A stretch of 64,000 bases of DNA from Agrypnia vestita (GCA_016648135.1 JADDOH010011295.1:1-64000); one strand, 5' to 3'; shown: positions 1 through 10,974, counted from the first letter of the stretch. Notes: a model not told the origin generated them from the letters alone. A program made the numbers and translations.

Positions 1-1272
1 ATGAAATTGGCGTTTAGTATGGGAGGAACATAACGCCGATTTTTTTTTATTATAATATATTTATTTAATCAAAGTATGTACCATTGCTATCTATGCACTT
101 TTGCCATCTCATAGGTAGTTCATCGATCCCTTTACTAAAAAAACCATTCGGACGGGAATCAATAAAATCTTTGAAGGCTGTTTGGACTGCCCCATCGGAG
201 TTGAATTTTTTCCTTTGCAAGAAGTTATCCAAATTTCGAAAAAAATGGTAATCTGTTGGGGCAAGGTCCGGAGAGTACGGTGGATGTCTTAGACATTCCA
301 ATTGAAGCTCCTCTATTTTGGTAGCCGTCTGTTATGCAGTGTGTGGTCTAGCGTTATCATGAAGCAGCAGTGGCCTGGAGCGATTAACCAGCCTCGGTTG
401 TTTAGCAGCTAGCTTTTCCATCATGGTTTGCAGTTGCTGACAATAGACATCTGCCGTAATCGTCTGGCCAGATTTAAGAAAGCTGTAGTGAACGACACCA
501 GCATTAGTCCACCAAACGCTCACAAGTAACTTTTTTGGAGTCAATTTTCGCTTGGGGCATGGTTTGGCTGGTTCGGCAGGGTTCAGTCATTGCGATGAGC
601 GCTTCCGATTATCGTACAGGATCCACTTTTCATCACAGGTAATGATTCGATTTAAAATCCCTTCATTATTTTGCCGGTTGAGTAATGCAACGCAGCAGTC
701 AACGCGCGTTTGTTGATTTGCTTCACTCAATTCGTGAGGTACCCACCTTTCAAGCTTTTTCACCTTACCAATTTTCTTCAAGTGGATTAAAACAGTTTTA
801 TCACTAACACCGCAGCCTGCAGCTAACTCGGATGTGGTTTGCGATGGATCCGCTTCCACAATAGCCTTCAATTCTTCATTATCAACTTTGGTCTCCGGCC
901 GTCCACGGGGCTTGTTCTGCAGGTCGAAATTTCCAGAACGAAAACGTTGGAACCAAAAACGCACTGTGTTTTCTTTTGCGGCACCGTCGCCATACACATC
1001 ATTAATCCTTCGAGCCGTTTTTGCAGCACTGGTGCCACGGTGGAACTCGTACTCGTAAATAACGCGATATTTCAAGTTTTTCATTTTGTAAACTGAGTGA
1101 CGCAAAGAAAAAAACAATTGAGGAAAAAACAAATGAATTATAATTTTCAAAACACAAATACATGAGTAAATAGCTGTATAAATTTGGATTTGGAATTCCT
1201 AACCAAAGAGAAGATATTTGAGATCAAATTTGCCAGTACGGCAAAACGCCAATTTTATACGTAAGGACCTAA
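1..1272 (-). mobile_element. mariner copy 1 (cecropia-type), near full length, left end cut by window
   Basis: Tc1/mariner element. The right terminal repeat (reverse complement begins TTAGGTCCTTACGTAT) ends at 1272 and is followed by the TA target dinucleotide at 1273-1274. The window starts inside the left terminal repeat, so its first 14 bases are missing. The body matches the five other copies of this family in the window almost base for base. It belongs to the subfamily with residues PRLVNRS, APTDYHFF and NGFFSKG, shared with copies 3 and 6. Confidence 0.96.
65..1084 (-). pseudogene. mariner transposase, two nonsense mutations
   Basis: Frame for a 339-residue mariner transposase (N-terminal paired helix-turn-helix DNA-binding part, then a DD34D catalytic part). 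The start is placed at MKNLKYR, as in cecropia-group transposases; an in-frame upstream ATG would only add 22 residues from the 5' leader. The whole length stays in one frame but is cut by two stops: Trp166 has become TGA (587-589) and Gln251 has become TAA (332-334). Both are transitions. All three catalytic aspartates remain (TCDEKW, LLHDNARPH, APTDYHFF). Glu-to-Lys at AAKTARR and Gln-to-Lys at HLKKIG are further private changes. No full-length product is expected. Confidence 0.95.
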
Positions 1273-1274
1273 TA

Positions 1275-2336
1275 GTTATCTTTTAAATTTATTTTCATCT
1301 TAAGTAGGTACTTTATTGTTATTCATTTTCCATATATAACTTATTAATATTTTGATTATCTATACTTCGATTTTTAAATTTAATTTTGTTATCCTGGCGA
1401 AGAAGTCATTGGCTTTGAAACATGTTGAATGTTTTCAATAAAAAAGTGGTGTAAACAAAATTTATTTCTATAAATTATAATTTAAAATATTAATCAAAAA
1501 CTTTGTGTAATGTGTAAACGTCTTTTAAAAAAGACTACCCCAGCGAATCTGAATTTGCTGGTACTAACACATAATTATTGCTAGACGGTTACTCCAACAA
1601 CAACAGCTGTTGTCTCTGCGTCATGTTCCCGTATATTGTGCACTGTCATTAATATAATCAGCGTGTGCACTGCACTTTACTGTTAAGCACGGCGTTGTCC
1701 TTGACGGGTTGAGCCCTCTTCGCGCATCCTGTCGTCCTGCGGAAAACGCGGCGTGCGGTCAGCGAGTTATCCTTGCGTGTGTATGCCCGAATCCTATTAT
1801 TATCCTCCTTGAGCGCTCGCATTTGACGGCGGAATCTCAGGACGATGCGCAATATTTCGCTCCTTTGCCATCGTTACGACTTTATTTGCCCTTTTAAGTA
1901 GTATGAATTAGTAGTGATGTGATTCTCTTTCTGAACTCGAACGATGGGTGAGGCGCTGTTCCTGAACCGCGTGCCATTGAATCAGCCTACCTTGTTTGTT
2001 TTTAGTTTTCGTCGAATAAATGTCTATTTTATTATTAGCATTGTTCGATGAGTATATTTTCAGTGAATTCTATGTTCATACAAAAAAAAAATATTTACAA
2101 AAGAAGCCAAGATTGAGGATAATGAAAATAAATTTTTTAATGAATATCATAAACATATTCAAAGAAGATAAATGTGATTAGAAAATACAACAATACAAAA
2201 AAAAATTTTTTTCGCCCCTCTCATGTCGTTGCGTGTGCCCGCGCATGTGAACCCCAACAATTGAAGATTATAGGGTAATTTACAAGGCACTTTTTTGATG
2301 TATCGTAATGCCAAGTTACAGCAAAATGACCGTTTT
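1275..2336. other. no gene recognised
   Basis: AT-rich non-coding DNA. A moderately GC-rich patch lies at about 1690-1860 with short open frames on both strands that match no family I know. A short palindrome around CAACAGCTGTTG lies near 1600. Nothing else is supportable. Confidence 0.6.
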
Positions 2337-2525
2337 TAAAAATAATAATAATTTCGTTGTCTATCCGTCCGTCCGTCTATCCGTCTGTCTGTCCGTCGTT
2401 CGAATTCACAGTTAAAAAAATAATATAAACGGCCGGAGATGGGGCTTGAACCCCGGGGCACCAAACCCGAACAGGCCGCTTCACAAATGCATGCTGCTAC
2501 GGCCGCCTCTCCGTGGACTGCCAAA
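2337..2525 (-). repeat. SINE family III copy (tRNA-like head, GACA/GGAC-rich tail)
   Basis: Read on the minus strand, this starts with a tRNA-like head carrying an A-box-like GGCGGCCGTAGCAGC and a B-box-like GGGTTCAAGCCCC, then an AT-rich spacer, a stretch of GACA/GGAC repeats (2355-2400 on the plus strand as GTCC/GTCT) and an A/T-rich end. The copy at 26660-26858 has the same order of parts: GGCGGTAGCA, GGCCCGGGGTTCAAGC, GAATTCGAAC, and an AGACAACAAAATTATTAT tail. Two diverged copies sharing head and tail define a family. The RNA polymerase III promoter role is inferred from the boxes. Confidence 0.65.
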
Positions 2526-2530
2526 AAAAT

Positions 2531-3691
2531 ATTATAAATGTATACTAGGGCTTGGCAAAGACGCGAAAAAATTTTGACGGATTACTTATAGTATTTAACA
2601 TATTTTGGTACCAGGAATATACTATGTATGTTCCACGGTCTGGGAAAGGGTTATAGGTATCAACAGCATATGGTCAACATGTCAAAATTACGGTTTTGTG
2701 CCTAGATGGCCAGAATTTTCAAAAATGTAGAAGACTGAATTTCAAGCAGTCATAAAATATTCGCGCCTGAAGAAGTTTACACCGTAACAGGTTCGTTCAA
2801 ATATGCCAGACACCCTGGGGGAATATTCTCCATTGCAGCACGGTTTCTAGCTATTTGCGAAATTTGAACACGGTACAATAAAGCTAACTATGAATCCATG
2901 AAATGTATCACTGCTGTACATATTAATTAAATATATCTCTTGAATGTTAATTAAAATCAAAGGTTTATTCTAGAGCTAACCTCGCCAGTGACGTAAATTT
3001 CATTGTGCCGACCTTATTTTTCTGATATAAATTCGTTGAATAAAGTCAAAGTAAACAGAAAAAAAAACATTTCGATTGAACCCACTCACAACCATCGGAT
3101 CTTGATCATTTTGGTGGATGCGTCTGTCAGTTTCATTGACAACTACGTACATTAAATAATTGTTAGATTATTGTCCTTTGATATTTTTTGTTTCATGACC
3201 CGGTCCTTTTCCGCTTTTCTTTACAAGATATTGTAATTGTATTATTTGAAAAAAATCATTAAAATTTATTTTTTGACGTAAATTTATTAATTTAAATACG
3301 TATTGCACATGCAAATTTCGTTTTATTGTCATTGCTTACGGCATACGTTATAGTTAATATTTCTCATTAACAAATTATTTTCAAAACGACCGAGTTACGT
3401 GCTGTCTCCCGCAAAGTGCCTTCTCCGCGACGCGCGCAGTTGGTGGAAATAATCATGTCGCCAGGGTTGGAGTGAAATGAAATTCTAGCTGTTGGATGAA
3501 GTTAAAAAAAGAATGATTTTTGACAATGTCAGTGTGGTATAAGTACTCATTGCCTTACCTTCAACATCTCCTACGTCGTGTCAAAAAACTTGCATTGATT
3601 TTACTGAGCCACCTGTCCGACCCTTCTCATCTCAGTTACAAAAAATGATTATTCAATCTGTGCGAGTGATGGAAATTGAATTAAAACAAGA
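2531..3691. other. no gene recognised
   Basis: AT-rich non-coding DNA. At 2546 the string TACTAGGGCTTGGCAAAGA resembles the start of a hAT terminal repeat and is repeated with changes at 30007 (TACTAGGGCTTAGCTAAGA). No matching right end was found for either. No coding content is seen. Confidence 0.5.
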
Positions 3692-3699
3692 TTGATAAT

Positions 3700-4253
3700 T
3701 AGTGATGCAACGAATACGAATATTCGGTTTGGCTGTGCACCGTATATCCGAACACACCTAGGCACTACGCACTCTATTATCGGGGATTTTAATGAATGGA
3801 TTTGTTGAGTTCTCAAGTTGTCAATTGTTACTTGTTTCACAACGTGAATTCTTTCATCTAGTTTCGTTAAGTTATTACTGAGGTTATGTGCTCATTTCAT
3901 GTAGTTTTTGTTTTGTAATACGTATTGTTCGTTCCATTTTATTTCCGTCGTGTGTAAAAGTGTTAACCCATATAAAATAATTTCAAATTTAATCTAATAA
4001 CATGACCTCCCGTAAGCGTGAAAATTATTTGTGCTATTTATTTTCGACCGCTGGGAATGTACAAACAAACGGATATAAGAAATCGTCTAACCCCTGAGAA
4101 GTTACAAATGTTATGCTTTTTGAACAAAAATTTGCTAGTGGTAAATTTTAATTATTAAATCTCTTGGTAAAATAAGAACAGTAGTGTATTATTTTTTTCC
4201 TTGTTGAATTATTCGTATTCGTATTCGTGAAAGTAGTATTCGTTGCATCACTA
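3700..4253. mobile_element. hAT-type non-autonomous element with exact 8-bp target duplication
   Basis: A 554-bp element bounded by inverted repeats TAGTGATGCAACGAATAC on the left and its exact reverse complement on the right. It is flanked on both sides by TTGATAAT (3692-3699 and 4254-4261). An 8-bp duplication and a TAGTGATG/CAGTGATG-like start are hallmarks of the hAT superfamily. No transposase frame is present, so mobilisation would need an enzyme supplied elsewhere. The subterminal region is rich in ATTCG and CGAATA repeats, which may be transposase binding sites (inference). Confidence 0.85.
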
Positions 4254-4379
4254 TTGATAATTTAAATAGGATATCTCGGGACAAACGTACGCCGAGATAA
4301 TTTCAAGTAAGATAAAGAAACACAGCCAATATAAACCCGACATAGACATTTTAAGCTTTGATACAGGACGTGTTGCAGA

Positions 4380-4890
4380 CAGGGAATGCAATCCCAAGTC
4401 GGGATCCCTCGAGATTAGAATTTCCAATCCCGCGGGATCGCTACGGATGGGGATACCGAAAACTTTTGTGTTTTTTTTTGTTTATAAAGCTGAATAGCAA
4501 TTAACGACAATACCTTGCATTTTTTATATCAGCAATTTTAATAAAATGTTCATTATTAATCATTACATTAAAGTTTTTGTAGGCGTTTTTCCAAGCATCA
4601 ATTGGTCAATGTGGTAGAGTAAAAACTACTATTTTTATAGTAGTAGTTTTTATTACTAGATATGTTAGGTTGGTAAAATACAGCAAATATTATTCAAAGC
4701 TATTTTCATTATTTAAATGTAACATGAACAAAGTTTTAAGCACTTACTAAAAGCTCTATAGACATGTACAATTAAACATACAAAACATAAAAAATGCCGA
4801 TCAATCCCGATAATCCCGTCCGATTTTTCGGTTCGGGATTGATCTCGTAAAATGCCTCGAGATCTCGCGGGACCGGGATCGCATTCCCTA
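4380..4890. mobile_element. hAT-type non-autonomous element with exact 8-bp target duplication
   Basis: A 511-bp element starting CAGGGAATGCAATCCC and ending with the complement of TAGGGAATGCGATCCC. It is flanked by GTTGCAGA at 4372-4379 and 4891-4898. Both subterminal regions carry repeated GGGAT/ATCCC and CTCGAGAT words. A small hairpin (TAAAAACTACTA with its complement) lies at 4620-4652. No transposase coding is present. It sits only about 110 bp from the preceding hAT element but has different termini, so it is a different family. Confidence 0.85.
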
Positions 4891-4898
4891 GTTGCAGA

Positions 4899-5665
4899 TC
4901 TCTCAACAATGTTCGGCCAATTTAAATCTAAGGTCAGTCCGCTTCGAGGATCGTCTTGTAGCTCGGCCCGGCAGGCCCTCCACGGGCGCTGGTCGTCGGC
5001 CCCGTGTTGGGACATGCAGCGCTGCCCCCTCCCTCGGCCCTCCCCCCCCGCCCGCCTCCCACCCCCCGCTGCCGAGCCTCCGGCGCCGAGTGCAGCAGTG
5101 ACTCGGTACGCCTCGCCGGTGCTCCAGCCACCCCGACACCAGCATCTCTTGTCCTCAACACGGGAGTGAGGTGATCAGTACACGCAGAACACACGACAAG
5201 TTTTAAACCTCCCCGCCATTTCGAAAATTGGGTAAATTGCCGGATTTTTTTTGTCCTGTAGATAGAACATCTCCCATTTCTTTTTATATTCCTCCTTGGA
5301 TGTACTGGTATTGAACTTCCGAAGGCGCGACATTGTTGAACTTTACTCGTAAGGTCAAGTTGATTCATTTCGGGTGCTCTCGCGTGTTGCCTGTTGACGG
5401 TCTGGTGCCGAATGCAAAATTTGTGCTTATTACTTCGGTCGAACAAGGGACGCATTTTCGAATTAATTCGTTTATTATTTGAACAGGATATTAATTATGT
5501 GTGCATATCATTGAATGCCGATACAACAGTACCAAAGACGATTTTGCGTGGGTAGTCGACAGGACCAGTAATATTTTTTCTGGCTCTCAGTTTTGTAACG
5601 AGTTCGTTTTATACAACCTGGCATAGAGTGGGTTTTAATGCGGAAGGTTTTAATTTGATTGATAC
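4899..5665. other. GC-rich island without a recognisable gene
   Basis: Positions 4930-5165 are strongly GC-rich with C-runs and many CpGs, in contrast to the AT-rich surroundings. Overlapping open frames exist on both strands, but their Pro/Arg-rich translations look like a by-product of base composition and match no family I know. It could be a conserved regulatory island. The rest to 5665 holds nothing I can assign. Confidence 0.45.
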
Positions 5666-5668
5666 TAA

Positions 5669-5752
5669 GGGCCTGTTGTTCGATATACCTAAAGGTATAA
5701 GTTATATTAAAAAAAGTTTTTTTTTTTTTACAACCAATCAAACAACCGCCCC
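5669..5752. mobile_element. small MITE related to the 42329-42473 element
   Basis: Short imperfect inverted repeat: left GGGCCTGTTGTTCGA preceded by TAA, right complement GGGGCGGTTGTTTGATTGG. The terminal GGCC(T/G)GTTGTT and the TTTGATTGG block match the better preserved TAA-flanked MITE at 42329. Ends are approximate. Confidence 0.4.
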
Positions 5753-5849
5753 AAGTTCACGATATATTGATTAATATTTTATAACGACACCGCTCAACTA
5801 CGCAAAACTTGTTATCGATCGTTGAACTAGTTTATTGAGAGATCTTAGT

Positions 5850-5992
5850 TTTGCGATGCTAATACGAGTCGCATCAATATTCTTAAACTATGGTAAACGC
5901 TTGTTAAAAAAATATCTTGGAAAGGCGCTCGAACCACCGACCACTGGATTGCTATGCAAGAATTATAATCACTTGACTAACAAGTTACTAAT
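5850..5992 (-). repeat. SINE family I copy (tRNA-like head)
   Basis: On the minus strand the head runs AACTTGTTAGTCAAGTG (A-box region) to GGTGGTTCGAGCGCC (B box), followed by a body containing AATATTGATGCGAC. Head and body correspond to the copy at 31934-32122. The tail word also occurs at 42195-42277. It is diverged and probably old. Confidence 0.6.
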
Positions 5993-6443
5993 TCAGTAAT
6001 CATTCGGATTAGGTACATTTTTCGGGTCTGATGTAAATTTTTATTTATTTTTTGTTTACTGATTTGGTTTATTGAAAGTTTGGCAGCTAACACGCCAAGT
6101 ACAAATTAAGGAATGTCTGTTCAAACGGAGCTATTTTAAGTAATAAAACTTTTTTTCGCAACGCTTGCGAAAACTACATTTAAACCTGTTGAATTTTTTT
6201 TCTGTCTCTGTATTAAAACAAATTTCAACAGGTATGAGTAGTTTTCGCATGCTTTTGCAAATTGCAATAGAATGTGTAAAAAATAGTATTTTAAATTGGA
6301 AATTACTGTACTTGAACAGAAACTCGATAAAATTAAAATTTATTGACGAGATTGTTTAAGAGGTGAACTACAATATCAATGATGGTGAGAAAAATTAATT
6401 AAATAACATGTCTGATTGAAGCTGCTTAGCTTTTAGAAACTGA

Positions 6444-6512
6444 GTAGCTTGTTGGTGTAATGGTCATGACGCTCGCCTAGTGATCTGATGGTCGGTGGTT
6501 CGAGCCCCATCA
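6444..6512 (+). repeat. tRNA-like SINE head
   Basis: About 70 bp with a tRNA-like layout: GTAGCTTGTTGGTGTAATGG (A-box region), GCTCGCCTAG in the anticodon-arm region and GGTTCGAGCCCC (B box). The acceptor arms do not pair convincingly and there is no tRNA 3' flank, so it is a SINE head rather than a functional tRNA gene. A relative with GCTCGCCTAG and a degraded B box lies at 61412-61472. Confidence 0.55.
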
Positions 6513-7575
6513 ATAAAATGAACACATTTTTTGTAGTAATTGCGATTTTCAGATAGTAAACAAAAATTGTCGCCTTTTAATTGTTCTTATCTAAACTTAC
6601 CTATCTCGGTGTCTATAGTTCTCACTGATGCGGTAATACATTTTTTGCGGTGGTCGCAAATGAGCGCTTTGAGGCTTTGTCCACATCTTCGCTTGCACTT
6701 TTCAATATTAGATTACATCGGCCTTTTGTATATCTCCGGCTGATACGATCCAACGGGAAGCCGCACAAGGATGTCCGCTCACGTGTCTGCCAACGTTACT
6801 GTTGCAGATCCCACCGCCAGCCGCCACAGTCGCGCTCCAGCCCACTCCGAGACAATAAACGAGGGTAGAACTCGCCCCCCGACGTACCTGCAAACACAAG
6901 ACTGATAGCTGATAGAGATGGCCGATAACCAGATTTTGGAACGTAAGTGGATTTTTTTTTGTTTGCTGTACTTATACCAGTGTGTTTCGTCCCAAGAGAT
7001 TTCTTCCAATGTGAAAATTTTTGCATCGTTTCAAATATTTTTTGTCCGATGCGATTTGGTTTGAAGATTTTTTAATTATATTTCAATACAAATATTTTAT
7101 TCCTGTATGGTAATTATTTAATACATTTTAGCAGTTGCCTATAATTAAATATATTAATGATATTACATTGGAGCATGCTTAAGTATAAGATATTGTGAAT
7201 CGTTTTACTTTATCATTTATTTTTATTAATTATGTAAAAATAAATCAAAAACTCTCTATATATGCATGGTTTAATGAAACTAGTCCGCAAATGAAGACAA
7301 GTTAAATAGACATAAATATTGAAAAAACATTGCAAACTTCGAAGTCGCTTATGTCCATAACTATATTGATTGGATATTATGTTGGAACATTTTCCACTCT
7401 TAGGCAGGAATTTACCTATAAAATATTATGGACTACATGTGTTACACTTGTGTATTATATATAAATTTTTAATTTAACATCCATGTGAACAAAATTAAAC
7501 TTATTATTATAAAAAATTATGTATAGTAGATTTGTAGACCTATAGTATTGTGCGAATTATTAATAGAATAAAAAA
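6513..7575. other. no gene recognised; one foldback-family fragment
   Basis: AT-rich DNA with a modestly GC-richer patch at 6740-6880. About 7330-7440 (TATGTCCATAACTAT, then AGGCAGGAATTTACC) is a degraded fragment of the abundant foldback family whose full copies are at 29459 and 57154. No coding signal is seen. Confidence 0.45.
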
Positions 7576-7579
7576 CATT

Positions 7580-7727
7580 AGAGTCATAAACGTTTATTAT
7601 GTTTTTTTTGTTATAAATATTTTTTAATTAATATGATATATGTCCTAAAAATATTTAAAAAATTCATGATTTCATGTTATCTGTAACTTAAAATATTCAT
7701 AATAAACGTTTTTTATGATTTCAAGAT
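7580..7727. repeat. AT-rich palindromic element
   Basis: Imperfect inverted repeat with arms containing TCATAAACGTTTATTATG on the left and CATAATAAACGTTTTTTATGA on the right, separated by AT-rich sequence. Probably a decayed foldback MITE. The ends are uncertain. Confidence 0.4.
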
Positions 7728-7941
7728 TATTATCAAAGTTATTCCATTAATTCCCACAATACTGCAGTTAGTAGTTAGATAGGCGAGTACTTAATCTAAT
7801 AATAACGTCTAAATATTGTTTCTAATAAAATAAACGCTATTTTAATGTTATTATTGCGTACTTATTCGATTAAATGTTGAAAAAAGAAAAGCAACGATTA
7901 GAGTCGTGAGTTTTACTCACGAACGGAAGTTTCTTTTATTT

Positions 7942-8269
7942 TTATATTAATAAATCTCGCGTCACTGAATCATAGCTTTCTGTTATTGTCTTCCCTTCAG
8001 CATTCTCTGATAATAATCTGATGAATATATATGCGTGGGGTAGACTTACTGATATTATTTCAGAATCTTTACCGAATATTTGATGACCGAAAATTGTACT
8101 ACTTTGTAATTCGCTGGACCATAATAACAAATTATCCATCGCCTCCGGATGTTGGTTTTGCGATAGCGATCTCCGATAACATTGTTCCTTCTTCCGTCAC
8201 TGAATGGCAGTCTGGTTTTTCTCCTTTAGTTGGTTGAGTGTTCGCTTGCAGGACTTCATTTTTAATGAC
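7942..8269 (-). pseudogene. possible protein-coding remnant, family unknown
   Basis: On the minus strand an ATG at about 8269 opens about 47 codons with a balanced, non-repetitive composition (MNVIKNEVLQANTQPTK...) ending GGDG-stop. A second frame starts at the overlapping ATGGATAA (8139) and gives 65 residues (MDNLLLWSSELQSS...). Together they could be one ancestral frame broken by a single shift. I do not recognise a domain. It could be a decayed transposon gene, a decayed host exon or chance, and only a protein search could decide. Confidence 0.22.
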
Positions 8270-8299
8270 GTTCATTTGAGATTCTTCTCAGCTGTTTCA

Positions 8300-9689
8300 T
8301 ACAGAAACTATAATTCATATTTCTATAAGATGACAATCTTTGAAAAATTTATCAGCATTAACATTAACGTGTTTTTTGCTTTGTTGCCACTTTAATAAAA
8401 CATAAGTAAAATGATTGTTTAAAAATATAGTAGATTCCTTCTTAATATTTGGCATCAAACATTGAAATACAAAGTAAAGTAATCACTTGGTACAGTGAAA
8501 TGTTCAATAATAATGATGTATAACGATGTCTATCTTAAATCTTCGGTACCAAGTACATAGGTGTAGGTGAGTCGTAAAACGCTGCCAGATATGCCACAAT
8601 TATGTATATGTTAATCCTATTATGCACTTATTATACTCGTACTCGTGTTTATTCCTAAACTTAGCTCAAAATTAATACCGATTACTTTTTACCTACTTAC
8701 TTCGTCCCAAGTCACTCGCCATGAAAAATTATACATGAATGATACCTGAAAAAAGGGAGGGTCCGATGCTTGGCAGGAAACCCGCTTGCACAGCGCGGGT
8801 CTAAACTGTGCGCCTCGAGTTTAAGCTTAGTCTTAATATTCTCTGCGTAATCGTTTGTGTGAAAGCACTTTCCCCAATTCATGATTGATCGTCTTCGGTC
8901 CCAGTACACACCAAGAAATTTAATTTTCTTAAAAAGTTAGGTCTGCCCGGCCTTATGATTATGTAATGCATATAATACAAACCGATGTTTGCAAAAGTAT
9001 TGTTAGGACCTTCGTGAAGCCTAATCGTAAGTCGACGAGTTGCCGAGCATCGCTCCGTGGCCTATGCTTTACAACCCATCATGAAAATCGGTAACGGGAC
9101 CATCACCTGCGTGAGATGTGTGTAGGTGAATAGGTAGATATATAGAATAGGGCAGAACTGGTTTCCTCTGGCCGGCATTTTACAGACGTGCAGTGTGACG
9201 AATCGGACGTGAAACGACCGGGAGGAATAATTATTGTTCTGTTTTACGTGCGGCGTGTGGGATCAGCTTTGTGTCTGTGCAACATGTGCATTGTGCATCA
9301 ACCGGTCGGCCATGCCCCGCGCTCCGTGCTCCATGCTCCGTGCTCACCATGCTCCAGGCCCGCCCGCGCCCTGCTCAATCCAGTCCGGGTCAGCAGATCG
9401 CTGGCTGCGATCAACGTCATATCTCCCGTTTACATTTAAAGGCGGATTCTTATGTGCACATGTGCAGCGCAAAAAACAACGTTTCTTTATAATTATTTTC
9501 TGTATGTAGGGTTGAGTTGACTGACTTGAACCATCCACTGCCGCCTGTGGGATTCGTCTTCTTTTAAATATGTATCAATGTTTTAATCTTTATACACTGT
9601 TTTCTTTGCTTTGGTTGCTTTTGCTTTTTTTTTCATTGATTTTCGTATTACTATTGTTATATATATATATATATATGTATCTGTTTACG
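8300..9689. other. no gene recognised
   Basis: AT-rich non-coding DNA with a GC-richer patch at about 9296-9400 (repeated GCTCC and CATGC words). A (TA)n microsatellite at about 9659-9676 abuts the truncated 5' edge of the LINE that follows. Confidence 0.5.
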
Positions 9690-9711
9690 ATGACATATAT
9701 GCTATTGTTAT

Positions 9712-10197
9712 ATGTATATATACTATGCACTGTGTCACTCACTCATTAATTATGCAACTGTCAGTTGGGGTGGTGCAGCTTGTACTATATTAGATTCATT
9801 AAGCAAAGCCCAGAAAATGGTATTGAGAGTTCTTCATAAAAAGCCATTTCGTTTTCCTTCAGAAGAACTTTTCAGAGAATGTCACGTCCTGGACATCAAT
9901 CAAACATATTTACTCAACACTTTAAAATATTTTTTCCGACATAAACAAGATCACCAACAAATAACTCACTCACATTCAACAAGGGCACAGGTGAACTGCA
10001 ACTATCTTGTACCAAAATTCAAAAAAACTTTTTCACAAAGATTTCACCTCTTCCAAGCACCAAAAACATTCAATACTCTTAACACTAAACTTAAAACATG
10101 TAGCCATAGTCTCGCGTATTTTTCTTCTAAAGTGAAACTCTGGCTGCATGAAAAGGGAAGGAAGCATGCCCAAAACCTATTAAAAGCCATCATATAA
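9712..10197 (+). pseudogene. reverse transcriptase C-terminal fragment (LINE ORF2)
   Basis: A 161-codon frame with the region after the polymerase core of insect CR1/Jockey-like reverse transcriptases: INYATVSWGG, then LSKAQKMVLRVLHKKPF, LFRECHVLDI and a C-terminal KLWLHEKG block. In intact elements this is the thumb/connection end of ORF2. The endonuclease domain and the catalytic FADD box are absent through truncation. The same blocks appear in the minus-strand copy at 24270-24724 (LRVINKKPF, LFREFNVLDV), which confirms the family. Confidence 0.8.
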
Positions 10198-10239
10198 ACT
10201 AAATTTAAAATATACTATTCCTACAAGAACATTTACTGT

Positions 10240-10429
10240 CACTTACTGTCTTACTGTTACTGTCATCTTTTTAAATACTTTTAATTGTTTTATTTTATTT
10301 TATTTTATTAATATCCTATTCAGATCATTTTTTTCACTTACTGTCTTACTGTTACTGTCATCTTTTTAAATACTTTTAATTGTTTTATTTTATTTTATTT
10401 TATTAATATCCTATTCAGATCATTTTTTT
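10240..10429 (+). repeat. 95-bp tandem duplication in LINE 3' UTR
   Basis: Two head-to-tail units of about 95 bp, each starting CACTTACTGTCTTACTG and ending near CCTATTCAGATCATTTTTT, identical apart from small length differences in T/A runs. Confidence 0.9.
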
Positions 10430-10800
10430 TCCTTTGTCTATAATATAATTAATTAACACCATTATTAAATTGTAAACATTTAATTATTACTATTACTTAA
10501 TTTTAATTGGCAATAAGATTTATTCACAAATGTTATATAAATAATAAATATTCTTGAACATTATACTACTGGAAGAGCACTGTCTGCTATAATACAGTAA
10601 ATTACTAGTGTAGCAGGCAGGGCGTCAAATCAATTTAGTGTTTACTTGCTGCCAAGACACTCAACAACAATGAAAAAAGCTTCATTAAATTTTGTAAACA
10701 CTGTAAACATTTGTAACATTGAACATTGAATAAACATTTGAATTTGAATTTGAATATTAATTAAGTTTATTGCTAATAAAGACGTATCTATAGGTTGGGA

Positions 10801-10968
10801 CAGTGAATGGCCGTGCCGCTTCGCAACGGTTTATAATACCAGTGCGGAGCGGCGCGGTCCTGCTTGTTAGTAGAAAAAAAATGTCAACCTAGAGACGATT
10901 GAGTAGAACCGATATGGAAGCTTTTGCTCTCAGAACGGTCCTGGGTAAGCGGTGGGTACCATTCACTG
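10801..10968. mobile_element. possible short inverted-repeat element
   Basis: A 168-bp segment starting CAGTGAATGG and ending CCATTCACTG, with GC-richer subterminal sequence (GTGCCGC and CCACCGC). The 10-bp inverted termini resemble hAT ends, but the flanks (GGTTGGGA and TATGTAGG) are not a matching 8-bp duplication, so the assignment is weak. Confidence 0.35.
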
Positions 10969-10974
10969 TATGTA

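Larger units (their letters stand above)
9690..10754 (+). mobile_element. 5'-truncated non-LTR retrotransposon (CR1/Jockey-like) 3' end
   Basis: The segment contains the last part of an ORF2-type reverse transcriptase (9712-10197), a 3' untranslated region with an internal tandem duplication (10240-10429), and a terminal short repeat of TTTGAA units ending near 10754. Short tandem repeats at the 3' end are typical of CR1-group LINEs, and 5' truncation is the usual outcome of target-primed reverse transcription. Confidence 0.8.

Noticed and set aside
834..1096. 74- and 85-codon frames antisense to mariner copy 1 (and the equivalents in copies 2-6)
   Set aside because: They are shadows of the transposase frame, repeated in each copy because the DNA is repeated. 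No independent motif or start context.
2355..2400. CRISPR-like regular repeat from the GTCC/GTCT array
   Set aside because: It is a simple microsatellite inside a SINE. No spacer structure, and the genome is eukaryotic.
4852..5455. Overlapping open frames over the GC-rich island
   Set aside because: Open on both strands with Pro/Arg/Gly-rich translations, as expected for a GC-rich low-stop region. No domain recognised.
6444..6512. Possible functional tRNA gene
   Set aside because: A and B boxes are present, but the acceptor and anticodon arms do not form a proper cloverleaf, and related heads occur in SINE contexts.
10801..10968. Firm hAT assignment for the CAGTGAATGG-ended segment
   Set aside because: The 8-bp flanks do not match, so only a low-confidence inverted-repeat element is listed.
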